A stretch of DNA of 19,063 nucleotides from an uncultured Chloroflexota bacterium (GTDB lineage Bacteria > Chloroflexota > Dehalococcoidia > CAUJGQ01), in the NCBI GenBank assembly GCA_937879875.1, contig CALFMN010000179.1:1-19063 (forward strand). The letters run 5' to 3'. A program made the translations under genes and the position numbers. This document shows, piece after piece, positions 6,760 through 14,162 of the stretch. The notes beneath the pieces are model-generated. The model searched no databases and was not told the DNA's origin. It saw nothing but the letters and a program-made list of their open reading frames with translations. Position 1 is the first letter of the stretch. Each line of letters starts with the position of its first letter.

Positions 6760-6919
6760 CGAGGCCGATTTCCCCTGTCGGCAGCGCGGGCGCAACCCGA
6801 GGGAGCGCTTCAACACTCGCTGGACCCGGCGGTTGCCTCCCCGCCGGGCCCGCCCCCCTGCTTCCGGTTCGGTTCGGCGCCGCGAACCCCAATCGCGGCG
6901 CCGAACCGGGCCGTTTTTT
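6760..6919 (+). ncRNA. candidate small RNA with four hairpins
   Basis: The plus strand carries four consecutive stem-loops. The first is 6764-6768 with 6778-6782. The second is AGCGC/GCGCT at 6783-6787 and 6805-6809, with an inner GGG/CCC stem. The third is an 8-bp stem, 6825-6832 with 6841-6848. The fourth is the intrinsic terminator ending at 6919. There is no plus-strand protein gene to account for that terminator. A CATGAT hexamer at 6747-6752 could be a -10 element, downstream of the Pho-box-like repeats. I could not match it to 6S, SRP, T-box, cobalamin or other well-known RNA classes. The 5' end is a guess. Existence of a transcript is inferred from the terminator. Confidence 0.35.
6865..6919 (+). 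terminator. strong plus-strand intrinsic terminator
   Basis: A 21-bp stem (6865-6885 with 6893-6913, only two G-U pairs) closes a 7-base loop and is followed directly by six Ts (6914-6919). The 15 innermost pairs are perfect. The opposite strand has no T-run after the stem, so it acts on plus-strand transcription. No plus-strand coding sequence lies upstream. Confidence 0.85.
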
Positions 6920-6938
6920 GTTTGCGCGCCCGGTCGCA

Positions 6939-7184
6939 TCAACGAGATGCTGTGGTGGACTGGCTGGCGCTCACAGTGCCGTGCTCAGGAGCAGGGCGAG
7001 ACCGGCGAATCAGCCGCAGCGGCCGCAGCACGGCGGTGAAGGCATGGACGGCACGCAGGCGCCGGTGGTGCGTATGCCCGTTCGGCGCGATGGTGCGCCA
7101 GGCCGCCTGCTCGCGGCGATAGCGGGCAACCAACTCTTCACGCTCGCCGTCGATGGCCCGCAGGTCGAGTGGATTGCTGTACAT
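6939..7184 (-). CDS. small unrecognised basic protein, 81 residues
   Basis: ATG 7184 is preceded by GGGAGG 8 bases upstream, a good ribosome-binding site; the open frame extends further upstream without one. The product begins MYSNPLDLRAIDGEREELVAR, with an N-terminal charged helix (REELVARYRREQAAWR), then a His/Arg-rich middle (HTHHRRLRAVHAF) and a basic Ser/Thr-rich tail. I do not recognise it. The amphipathic N-terminal half is reminiscent of small soluble regulators but this is weak. Its stop lies 19 bases from the plus-strand terminator, so any plus-strand RNA and this transcript converge there. Confidence 0.5.
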   Translation of the reverse strand: MYSNPLDLRAIDGEREELVARYRREQAAWRTIAPNGHTHHRRLRAVHAFTAVLRPLRLIRRSRPAPEHGTVSASQSTTASR

Positions 7185-7614
7185 GACCGTGCCCTCCCGA
7201 TCTCCGGCCGTAGCCGGCCACCACGTCACCGCTCCGATGGGGCCATGCTGCGTCACGGCCGCGGCTTGCGTTATCCGGCGGCGGACAGATGCACTGTCGC
7301 CTGGCCGACAGTTGGGCGAGCAGGGGACAGGGGTCAGGCGTTAGACACGGAGGGTTGCGGTACGGCGGCACGACATCCGGGCGGCGCCTGAACGTCAGCG
7401 ACCGGCGCCGCTGCGCTGGCCACCGCCGAACGCTGCGAGGAAGAGTGCCGGCGCTGGCTCCAGCGCCAGCCGCCAGCCGCCCGCACAGGCATCGCGATCA
7501 GCCGGCAGGCGCTGTGTCGATGCTGTGCCGCCGCCGCCCCGCTCGCACTCGCCCTCGGTGCCCCGGCCCTGGCTGCGGAGGCCGGACGCCCGCGCGAACG
7601 TATGGTGTGCGCCT
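7185..7614. other. 430-base gap without a convincing gene
   Basis: This stretch lies between parB's stop and the small gene at 6939-7184. Open frames on both strands look like composition shadows. It contains a near-perfect palindrome, GGCGCTGG-CT-CCAGCGCC at 7450-7467, about 150 bases after the parB stop; without a U-run it is at best a weak transcript end. The promoter for the small gene must lie in the lower part, but I see no clear -35/-10 pair. Confidence 0.5.
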
Positions 7615-8577
7615 CTACCGGTCGCTGGGATCGTCGCGCAAGAGGCTTTCGAGCAGTGCTGTTAACTCCTCGTCGCTGTAGAACTGGATCACCACGCGCC
7701 CGCCGCGCCGCCCGCGCTCGATCTGCACGGTGGTGCCGAGAGCGCTCTGGAGCCGCTCGGCCCAATGTGCCAGCTCCGGATCGGCGGTGCGACGCGTCTG
7801 CCGCGGCGCGGCCGGTTGCTCGCGCAAACGCCGCACCAGCGCTTCGGTCTGCCGCACGGAGAGGCCGCGTTCCACGATCTGCCGCCAGAGCTGAATCCGC
7901 TGCGCCGGGTCCGTCAGCCCGAGCAGGGCGCGCGCGTGCCCTTCGCTGATCTCGCCCACGGCCAGGCTCGCCTTGATCTCCTCGGCGAGGCCCAGCAGGC
8001 GCAGCGTGTTCGCCACCGCCGTGCGGCTTCGGCCCACACGCCGTGCCAGCGCCTCCTGCGTCAGGCCGAACTCCGCGCCGAGCCGCTGAAACGCCAGCGC
8101 CTCTTCCAGCGGATTCAGATCGGCGCGCTGGATGTTCTCCACCAGCGCCAGTTCGAGCTGTTCCTGCGGCGTCGCCTCGCGCACGACGACAGGCACACGC
8201 AGCAGGCCCGCGGCGCGCGCGGCGTGCAGTCGCCGCTCGCCGGCGATGAGCTGGTAGCTGACGCCGGCGCCCGCCCGCTCGCGCCGGCTGACGACCAGCG
8301 GCTGCAGGATCCCGTGCTGGCGAATGCTTTCGGCCAGCTCGCTCACGGTCTCCGGATCGATCGCGCTGCGTGGCTGGCGCGGATTGGGCGCGATCAGGTC
8401 GATGTCCACCGTTACGGCGCCGCTGCGCTGGACGGCGCCCGCGCCGGCTTCCGGCCGGTCAGCCTCTTCGGGTCGCATCGCCTGCGTTTGGGGGATCAGC
8501 GCGCTCAGCCCGCGGCCAAGACCCCGCCCGCGCGCGGCCGGCCGCGCGCCACCCGCTTCACCCTGCTGCCGGCTCAC
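7615..8577 (-). CDS. parB: chromosome partitioning protein ParB
   Basis: A 320-residue chromosomal ParB, the CTP-dependent DNA clamp that loads at parS and works with ParA in origin segregation. The N-terminus has the RGLGRGLSALIP motif (18-29) that stimulates ParA ATPase. The ParB/Srx-type CTPase domain follows with NPRQPR (65-70), GERRLHAA (113-120) and ENIQRADLNPLEEA (147-160). A helix-turn-helix for parS recognition is at about 172-195 (LTQEALARRVGRSRTAVANT). The C-terminal dimerisation part ends near residue 320, the usual length. The GTG start overlaps the parA stop by four bases (GTGA), so translation is coupled. No parS sequence (TGTTTCACGTGAAACA type) was seen in the window. Confidence 0.97.
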   Translation of the reverse strand: MSRQQGEAGGARPAARGRGLGRGLSALIPQTQAMRPEEADRPEAGAGAVQRSGAVTVDIDLIAPNPRQPRSAIDPETVSELAESIRQHGILQPLVVSRRERAGAGVSYQLIAGERRLHAARAAGLLRVPVVVREATPQEQLELALVENIQRADLNPLEEALAFQRLGAEFGLTQEALARRVGRSRTAVANTLRLLGLAEEIKASLAVGEISEGHARALLGLTDPAQRIQLWRQIVERGLSVRQTEALVRRLREQPAAPRQTRRTADPELAHWAERLQSALGTTVQIERGRRGGRVVIQFYSDEELTALLESLLRDDPSDR

Positions 8578-9335
8578 GAGGCGACCCTGCGGGCCAGCAG
8601 TTCATCCGCAACGCCGGCGTAGGCGGCGGCGCCGGCCGAATGCGGCGCGTAGGCGACGATTGAGAGGCCGTGCGAGGGCGCTTCGGAGAGACGCACGCTG
8701 CGCGGCACCACGGTGCGAAACGTCTGGGCGAAGTGACCGCGCACTTCGGCAACCACCTGCTGCGCCAGCGTGGTGCGCGGGTCGAACATCGTCATCACCA
8801 GCCCTTCGAGCCGCAGCGAGCCGTTGAGCGTATGCCGCACACGTTCAAGCGTCGCGGCGAGGTGGCCCAGCCCTTCGAGCGCCAGATACTCGCACTGCAC
8901 GGGAATCACGACGGCATCCGCGGCGGTGAGCGCGTTGACCGTGAGCAGCCCCAGCGAAGGCGGGCAGTCGAGCAGGATGAAGTCCCAGCGCGGGCGCAGC
9001 GGCAGCAGCAGCTCGCGCAGCACGTACTCGCGGCGATCGGCGTCGACCAGTTCAATCTCGGCGCCGGCAAGGTCGGGCGAGGATGGTACAAGCGAGAGGC
9101 CGGGCTCGCTGCTGGGCACGATCAGGTCTTCGAGCCGCGCCGCGCCGCCGAGCGCGTCGTAGAGGCTGCCGCTTTCATTGGAGCCACCAAGGCCGCTGGT
9201 GGCGTTCGCCTGCGGATCGACATCCACCAGCAGCACGCGCAGGCCGCGCCGCGCCAGGCAGGCGCCGAGATTGATCGCCGTCGTGGTCTTGCCCACGCCG
9301 CCCTTCTGATTGGCCAGGGCGATCACTTCTGCCAT
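8574..9335 (-). CDS. parA: chromosome partitioning ATPase ParA (Soj type)
   Basis: A 253-residue ParA/MinD-superfamily ATPase that forms ATP-dependent dimers on the nucleoid and is stimulated by ParB. The deviant Walker A KGGVGKTT is at residues 11-18, including the signature lysine 11. Asp40 (LLVDVDPQ) and the switch II/Walker B segment FILLDCPPSLGLLTVNAL are present, and PVQCEYLALEGL follows as in Soj proteins. It has no N-terminal helix-turn-helix extension, so it is the short chromosomal type rather than a plasmid ParA. The ATG at 9335 has GGGAGAG about 11 bases upstream. It is 74 bases downstream of the kinase gene and overlaps parB, so the last three genes may form one transcript. Confidence 0.97.
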   Translation of the reverse strand: MAEVIALANQKGGVGKTTTAINLGACLARRGLRVLLVDVDPQANATSGLGGSNESGSLYDALGGAARLEDLIVPSSEPGLSLVPSSPDLAGAEIELVDADRREYVLRELLLPLRPRWDFILLDCPPSLGLLTVNALTAADAVVIPVQCEYLALEGLGHLAATLERVRHTLNGSLRLEGLVMTMFDPRTTLAQQVVAEVRGHFAQTFRTVVPRSVRLSEAPSHGLSIVAYAPHSAGAAAYAGVADELLARRVAS

Positions 9336-9409
9336 GCGGGGTGCATCTCTCCCTGGCCACGGGGCCTCGGTGCCTGGTCGGTGGACCGTGATCGACCCGA
9401 CCGCCGGCT

Positions 9410-10330
9410 TCAGAGCAGCCGCAGTTGCACATCGGGATACGCGGCAAGCCGCGCCTCCACCCGCGCCCGCACTGGCGCACCGGCCACGCCGTGCGCCTCC
9501 ACCACAAAGCTCGCGGTCGCCGCGGCGAAGCGGGCAGCATCGGCAATCGCCGTCATGACTGCCCCGGCGGCAGCCGCCGCCGTTTCATGGTAGCGGATCA
9601 GAAAGGCGGCGGCGAAGGCATCGCCCGCGCCCGTGCCCTCAACCTCGTGCGCCGGGAAGACGCCGATCTCGTGCCAGACGCCATCGATGGCGATCAGCGA
9701 GCCGAGATCGCCGCGCGTTACCGCCAGCACGCGCACGCGCCGCGCCCAGCCGTCGAGCAACGGCCGCAGCGCCTCGAACGAGGCGCCGAGGTCTTCTTCG
9801 CTGAGGAAGGCGGCATCGAGATCGCCAAACACGTGCTCGATGCCTGCCTCGGCCGGCGCGACTGCCTCGACGCGATCATCCGTTGCGATGCGGCGTAACC
9901 AGCCCTGCAACGTGGCGCCGCGCAGCGCATGCGGGAAGGCGCCGGCCGTATCTGTCGCGACCTCACCCGTCACCGAGCCAAACAGGACGATGGGCGCCTC
10001 GCGCAGATCCGCCGGCACGGCCGACGGCCCGAGCGGCGCGGCGCGGGCGCGCACGAACTGCTCGCGGGCGCGCCCGCGCCACACGTGCTCCATCAGCGTA
10101 GTTTGTGGCGCCGGCAGCCGCTCGATGCGCACGCCGGCCAGCTCGGCGGGCAGCTCGACATCGTCCGCGGCGCTGGTGAGCACGGCCGTGGGTACGCCCA
10201 GCCGCGCTGCCACGGCAGCAGCGTAGCTGGCCGTGCCGCCGGGGCGCTCTTTGCCGGCCACCCGGTCGCGGGTGATGTGGCCGATGACGAGGAACGTTGG
10301 CGCACCTGCAGGCGTCAATGTACGCCTCAC
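9410..10330 (-). CDS. PfkB-family carbohydrate kinase
   Basis: A ribokinase/PfkB-fold kinase of about 306 residues. It shows the N-terminal strand FLVIGHITRDR and the Gly-rich PGGTASYAAAVAARLG segment that contacts substrate. The C-terminal signature EVEGTGAGDAFAAAFLIRY holds the GAGD anion hole and the catalytic aspartate. The substrate cannot be read from sequence; sugar or nucleoside are both possible. The frame opens at GTG 10330, but nothing resembling a ribosome-binding site precedes it because the palindromic repeat ends there. TTG at 10318, with GAGG 6 bases upstream, is the likelier start, which makes the protein four residues shorter. The gene lies between jag and parA, where mnmE, mnmG and rsmG usually are. 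Confidence 0.88.
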   Translation of the reverse strand: MRRTLTPAGAPTFLVIGHITRDRVAGKERPGGTASYAAAVAARLGVPTAVLTSAADDVELPAELAGVRIERLPAPQTTLMEHVWRGRAREQFVRARAAPLGPSAVPADLREAPIVLFGSVTGEVATDTAGAFPHALRGATLQGWLRRIATDDRVEAVAPAEAGIEHVFGDLDAAFLSEEDLGASFEALRPLLDGWARRVRVLAVTRGDLGSLIAIDGVWHEIGVFPAHEVEGTGAGDAFAAAFLIRYHETAAAAAGAVMTAIADAARFAAATASFVVEAHGVAGAPVRARVEARLAAYPDVQLRLL

Positions 10331-10334
10331 GGCC

Positions 10335-10558
10335 GGGGCGCCCGCGGCCAGCGGCCCTCAAACCCCCTTCCCCTTTCTCCCAATCGTTCACATCGCGCAA
10401 AGCGCGATCTGGGATGGAGAAAGGGGCGATCCCGGGTTGGCGCGATCCGAAAGACGCCGGGTTAACCGTTTAGCGATCGGAACGCTGCAGGCCGGATCGC
10501 CCCTCGCCCAGGATTGGGAGAGGGGACGGGGGTGAGGGCCGCTGGCCGCGGGCGCCCC
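10335..10558. repeat. 224-bp palindromic, MITE-like repeat
   Basis: The ends, 10335-10360 and 10533-10558, are a perfect 26-bp inverted repeat. Pairing continues inward with small mismatches through the CCCTCA...CTCCCAATC blocks to about 50 bases per arm. Inside are a 7-bp hairpin (10392-10408) and a second inverted pair, AGGGGCGATCC at 10423 and GGATCGCCCCT at 10494. The CCTCACCCCC...CCCTCTCCC wording is a familiar dispersed intergenic repeat style in several GC-rich phyla. It fills the gap between jag (12 bases away) and the kinase gene (4 bases away). No coding capacity and no clear target duplication. In the transcript it would form a long stable hairpin. Confidence 0.8.
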
Positions 10559-10570
10559 AGCAGATGATCG

Positions 10571-11464
10571 CTACCGCTTGGGCGTGATCGCGACTTTGCG
10601 CGCCTCGCCCTCGCCGATGCTGATCGTCTCCACGTCCGGGTCTTCGGAGAGGGCGAGATGCACGATGCGGCGCTCGGCGGGCGGCATCGGCTCCAGCGTC
10701 ATCGCCTGGCCGTTCTGGCGCACGCGCTCGGCCACGCGGCGGGCCAGATCGCCCAGCGCGGTCTCGCGGCGCCGGCGGTAGCCTTCGACATCCACGCCGA
10801 AGAGGCTGTGCGAGCGGGTCTGGTGGTTGACGATCAGGTTGAGCACATACTGCAGCGCCGACAGCGTCTCGCCGCGCCGGCCGATGATCAGCCCTTGCTC
10901 TTCGTCGTCGACGCCGGTCACGTCCAGCACGGCGGCGACCATACCGGCGCCGTCGCCCGGCGTCACCGGCTCGCGCGCCGCCACGTCCGCGTCGACATCC
11001 ATCAGCGAGAGCAACGTCTCCAGCACATCCACCGCCGATTCGGTGACGAGGTCTGCATCCAGTGCGAGCGCCTGCCGCGGCGTGCCCGCGCCCTGATTGA
11101 CAAAGGCGTCGTCCAGCCGGTCCGCGGGCGCTTCGGCCGGTTCGGCCTCGGCTGCGCTTGGAGCGGACGGCGCCGTTGTGCGCGGCGCGCGACGCGCACG
11201 CGCCGGCGCGGCGACCGGTTCAGGGGTGCTGTCTGCAGCGGTGGGGCGCTGGGCGGCCGCCGGCTGCGGCCGGGCGGAGAGCCGCACGCGCGCCGGCTGG
11301 GCGCCAACGCCGAGAATGCCGGGCCGTCCCTCGCTCAGTACCTCGATCTCGGCCTGCTCGCGGGCAACGCCGAGTTCGACGAGCCCGCGGCGGATCGCTT
11401 CCTCCAGGTTGCGGCCGCTGGCTTCGATCGTGCCCTGCCCTCCCTGATCAGGCGTCTCTGCCAT
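10571..11464 (-). CDS. jag: Jag/KhpB RNA-binding protein (Jag-N, KH, R3H)
   Basis: A 297-residue Jag (KhpB) protein, a cytoplasmic RNA-binding factor usually encoded beside yidC. The Jag-N domain covers about 11-63 (TIEASGRNLEEAIRRGLVELG, EGRPGILGVG). An Ala/Pro-rich linker of about 70 residues follows. The KH domain (about 135-215) has the GxxG loop in LIIGRRGETLSALQYVLNLIV. The R3H domain (about 220-297) has RRIVHLAL, the Arg-x3-His signature, and ends in KVAITPKR. The start ATG 11464 overlaps the end of yidC by 17 bases, so the two are translationally coupled. The linker is longer than in many relatives. Downstream is the palindromic repeat. Confidence 0.95.
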   Translation of the reverse strand: MAETPDQGGQGTIEASGRNLEEAIRRGLVELGVAREQAEIEVLSEGRPGILGVGAQPARVRLSARPQPAAAQRPTAADSTPEPVAAPARARRAPRTTAPSAPSAAEAEPAEAPADRLDDAFVNQGAGTPRQALALDADLVTESAVDVLETLLSLMDVDADVAAREPVTPGDGAGMVAAVLDVTGVDDEEQGLIIGRRGETLSALQYVLNLIVNHQTRSHSLFGVDVEGYRRRRETALGDLARRVAERVRQNGQAMTLEPMPPAERRIVHLALSEDPDVETISIGEGEARKVAITPKR

Positions 11465-12575
11465 CTGTGGACCTCGTTTCTGCCCCTCCGTTGCTGGCGG
11501 CCGGATCGCTGTCGATGCGGCCGGTGCGGCGCGGCGCTGGCGCCGGGCGGGTCACGGGGGGAGCTTTCGGCTGCAGTTTTGGCGGTGCGCCGCCGCCTCT
11601 GCGGCGCGCCTGCCCCGAGCGGCCATTGCGGCCGTTGGGCTGAACGCTTGCGCTCGGCTCATCCAGGGCACCGGCCAGCAGATCGGTGGAGTCGCGTTCC
11701 TCGCGCGGCTCGCGCTCGCCGCGCGGCGCCCGCCGCTGCGGCACACGGTTGGTTGGGCTGCGCTTGTTCTTCGGCTGCGGCGAGGCGAGCAGCAGGTTCT
11801 TGAGATTGCCCAGGCTGAAACTGCCGACGCCCAGCATTTCGGAGACGGGCTTGCCGCGCCACTCGAACACATAGTAGTTGAGGCCGATGCCGGCCAGGTT
11901 GGTAATCACCCAGTAGACCGCCAGGCCGCTGGGCACGGATACCGAAAACCAAGCAAAGAGCAGCGGCATGAACCAGAGCATCATCTGGTTCGTCTGCGCC
12001 GTCTGCGAGTTGGCCGCCATCGTCTGCTGCGTCATCGTCAGCTTTTGCTGCACCCACATGGTGGCGAAGACGAGGACCGGCAGAATGTAGGTCTTATCGG
12101 CGGCGCCGAGGTTCAGCCAGAGGAAGTGGCTGGTCAGCGGTACGGCGTGCTGGATGAAGCTCCACGGATAGAGCGTGTGGGACAGGGTGATCAGGCTCTC
12201 CGGCGTGCTGCCGAGCGTGGTGCGGATCACGGAGTAGAGTGCGATCCAGATCGGGAACTGGATCAGTGTAGGCACGAGGCAGCCGGCCGGATTGACGCCT
12301 TGCTCTTTATAGAGCTTCATCGTCTCTTCGGAACGGCGTTTGGGATCGCTGTACTTCTTCTGAATCTCCTGCAGCTTCGGCTGCAGCGTCTGCATCTTCT
12401 TCGAGCTCTGGATCTGGCGCATGGTGAGCGGCAGCGTGACGAGGCGCAGCAGCAGCGTGAAGACGATGATCGCCAGGCCGTAGCTGCCGAACAGCAGCCG
12501 GTCCAGCACCACGATCAGGTTCGTGGAGGGCGTGATCAGGATCTGGTTCCAGACGAAGCTGATCACTTCAAGCAC
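11448..12575 (-). CDS. yidC: membrane protein insertase YidC/Oxa1
   Basis: A 375-residue Oxa1/YidC insertase that places proteins into the cytoplasmic membrane with or without SecYEG. There is no large N-terminal extracytoplasmic domain of the Gram-negative type, and no lipobox cysteine. The first membrane helix holds the groove arginine in TLLLRLVTLPLTMRQ. A cytoplasmic coiled-coil hairpin follows (QSSKKMQTLQPKLQEIQKKY), then GVNPAGCLVPTLIQFPIWIALY, and three more membrane segments ending near residue 245. The last 100 residues form a long basic Arg/Pro-rich tail, as in YidC forms that contact ribosomes. The GTG at 12575 has TAGGA 7 bases upstream. It lies 61 bases after the propeller lipoprotein gene. 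Confidence 0.96.
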   Translation of the reverse strand: MLEVISFVWNQILITPSTNLIVVLDRLLFGSYGLAIIVFTLLLRLVTLPLTMRQIQSSKKMQTLQPKLQEIQKKYSDPKRRSEETMKLYKEQGVNPAGCLVPTLIQFPIWIALYSVIRTTLGSTPESLITLSHTLYPWSFIQHAVPLTSHFLWLNLGAADKTYILPVLVFATMWVQQKLTMTQQTMAANSQTAQTNQMMLWFMPLLFAWFSVSVPSGLAVYWVITNLAGIGLNYYVFEWRGKPVSEMLGVGSFSLGNLKNLLLASPQPKNKRSPTNRVPQRRAPRGEREPREERDSTDLLAGALDEPSASVQPNGRNGRSGQARRRGGGAPPKLQPKAPPVTRPAPAPRRTGRIDSDPAASNGGAETRSTDGRDA

Positions 12576-12636
12576 GGGCGTCCTACTTTCTCAGGCTGCT
12601 GCACGCGCCCGGGCTGCGCCGCATCCATATATCGGC

Positions 12637-13773
12637 TCATGGCTTCGCCACGTCGGTCGCCGTGCCGGTGAGCGGATCGATGCTGACCAGCCGCGTGCCG
12701 TTCGTGCCGCCGTCGGTCAGCACGAGTACGCTGCCATCGCTCTGCGCGACGAGATCGCCGAGCGAATGCGAACCGAGCTCGGTCGGCTTCGACCACTTCG
12801 GCGCGCCGCTGGCGGGGTCGTAGCCGTCTACGCGCCCGTTGCGATCGGCCACCACCAGCACGCCCTGGGCGATCGTCGGCCGGCCGCGAATCGACGTGCC
12901 CAGCTTCTGCTGCCATTGTACGGTGCCGTCCTGAGCGCTCACGCCATAGACCGTGCCGGCCAGACTGCCGGTAAAGACCATGCCGTTCTGCACCAGCGGG
13001 TGGCCCCACAGCCAGTTATCGGCGCTGGGGCTGCTTTTCCAGACCTCCGCGCCGTTCTTCTGGGTGTCCAGGGCGTAGAGGTGCTTGTCGAAGGCGCCGA
13101 AGTAGAGACGGCCGGAGTCCAACGAGGGCGTGGACGTAATCGCGCCGCCGGAGTCGCTGTTCTTCCAGATCTCCGTGCCGCTGTCTTCCTTGAGCGCGTA
13201 GACGTGCCGGTCCATCGAGGTGACGTAGATCACGCCATTGTCGACGACGGGCGTGGACCAGATGCGGTCCCCAGCCTTGAACGGCTTATTCCACACCAGC
13301 GAACCGTCGGCGACTTTAATCGCGAGCAGATCGCCCTCGGAGTTGCCGACGTAGGCCACGCCGTTATCGATCGCCACGTTGCCGACGATGGCGCCGCCCG
13401 TATCGACCGGCTGCTTCCAGATCGGCGTGCCGTCGGCCAGCTTCAGCGCATAGACCTTGCCGTTGTAGGCGCCGAGAACCACCGTGTCGCCGCCGGCCAC
13501 GGCGGGGGTGCTGTAGATGCCGTTGAGTTTGGTCTGACGGTAGGCGAGCGGCAGGCTGTTGTCGGACGCGGGCGGAAACTCCCAGGTGATGGCCTTCGTG
13601 GTCTTGTCCACCAGTTCGAGTTTGCCGCGGTGCAGGCTGGTGAGGTAGCCGGCATCGGTGACGACCGGTGCGGCCCAACCCTGCGGCTGCGAAATGCTGG
13701 TGCAGCCGAGCGCGAGCAGGCCGAGCAGGGCGACAGGCGCGATCACGATCAGCGATCGGTGGAAGGGGTTCAT
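12637..13773 (-). CDS. PQQ-type beta-propeller lipoprotein (BamB-like fold)
   Basis: A 378-residue exported protein. The N-terminus MNPFHRSLIVIAPVALLGLLALGC is a lipoprotein-like signal with the modified cysteine at C24; the box is ALGC, slightly off the usual LxGC with a small residue at -2. The mature part is made of repeats of the PQQ/BamB propeller type: GKVYALKLADGTPIWKQPV, GDLLAIKVADGSLVWNKPF, HVYALKEDSGTEIWKN, and HLYALDTQKNGAEVWKS, among others, about seven blades. It is likely a surface-attached scaffold or binding protein; no enzyme residues can be assigned. Its place between yidD (57 bases) and yidC (61 bases) hints at a link to membrane-protein biogenesis. A role like BamB is only an analogy. 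Confidence 0.9.
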   Translation of the reverse strand: MNPFHRSLIVIAPVALLGLLALGCTSISQPQGWAAPVVTDAGYLTSLHRGKLELVDKTTKAITWEFPPASDNSLPLAYRQTKLNGIYSTPAVAGGDTVVLGAYNGKVYALKLADGTPIWKQPVDTGGAIVGNVAIDNGVAYVGNSEGDLLAIKVADGSLVWNKPFKAGDRIWSTPVVDNGVIYVTSMDRHVYALKEDSGTEIWKNSDSGGAITSTPSLDSGRLYFGAFDKHLYALDTQKNGAEVWKSSPSADNWLWGHPLVQNGMVFTGSLAGTVYGVSAQDGTVQWQQKLGTSIRGRPTIAQGVLVVADRNGRVDGYDPASGAPKWSKPTELGSHSLGDLVAQSDGSVLVLTDGGTNGTRLVSIDPLTGTATDVAKP

Positions 13774-13830
13774 CGACCATCCGTTTCTAGCAGCGGGGCG
13801 CGATGCCGCCGGCCTGCCATCAGCCTTTGC

Positions 13831-14103
13831 TCACGACGCGTGTCTCACGCTGCCATCCGCGGCCGGCGCGCCGGGCACGGGGTCGTAACCGCCCGGCTTC
13901 CAGGGCACGCAGCGCCCGAGCCGCCGCGCCGCAAGCCAGCCGCCGCGCAGGGCGCCGTAGCGCTGGATCGCCTCGTAGGCGTAGCGCGAGCAGCTCGGCT
14001 CGTAGCGGCAGACCGTGCCCAGACCGGGCGAGACGCGCCGCTGATAGAACCGGATCAGCGTGAGCAAGAGGCGTTTCATCCAATCGCGCCGTTCTTCAGC
14101 CAT
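13831..14103 (-). CDS. yidD: membrane protein insertion efficiency factor YidD
   Basis: A short protein with the YidD pattern: LTLIRFYQRRVSPGLGTVCRYEPSCSRYAYEAIQRYGALRGGWLAARRLGRCVPWKPGGYDPVP. The three conserved cysteines (CRYEPSC and RC.PW) are present. YidD is a small membrane-associated factor that aids YidC-dependent insertion. The frame starts at ATG 14103 (90 residues); ATG 14079, giving MKRLLLTL, matches the family's usual N-terminus and is a real alternative. Neither has a strong ribosome-binding site. The tail after DPVP (about 15 residues) is not conserved. It is 59 bases after rnpA. A longer frame running upstream to 14775 overlaps rnpA and rpmH and is not real. Confidence 0.93.
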   Translation of the reverse strand: MAEERRDWMKRLLLTLIRFYQRRVSPGLGTVCRYEPSCSRYAYEAIQRYGALRGGWLAARRLGRCVPWKPGGYDPVPGAPAADGSVRHAS

Positions 14104-14162
14104 GCCTTGCCGCCGCGTCGATCGCGGCCATTCATCTCTCAGTGTACAGTAGCCCGCGCCGA

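Noticed and set aside
6825..6848. T-box or other known riboswitch before the small gene
   Set aside because: No T-box GGTGGNACCGCG-type motif, no downstream plus-strand gene and no match to other riboswitch cores that I can recall.
7615..9335. a parS site near parAB
   Set aside because: Looked for TGTTTCACGTGAAACA-like palindromes across the window and saw none; TTTCGTGAAA at 16494-16503 is too degenerate.
13820..14083. 87-codon minus-strand frame at the yidD locus
   Set aside because: The adjacent frame contains the YidD signature; this one has none.
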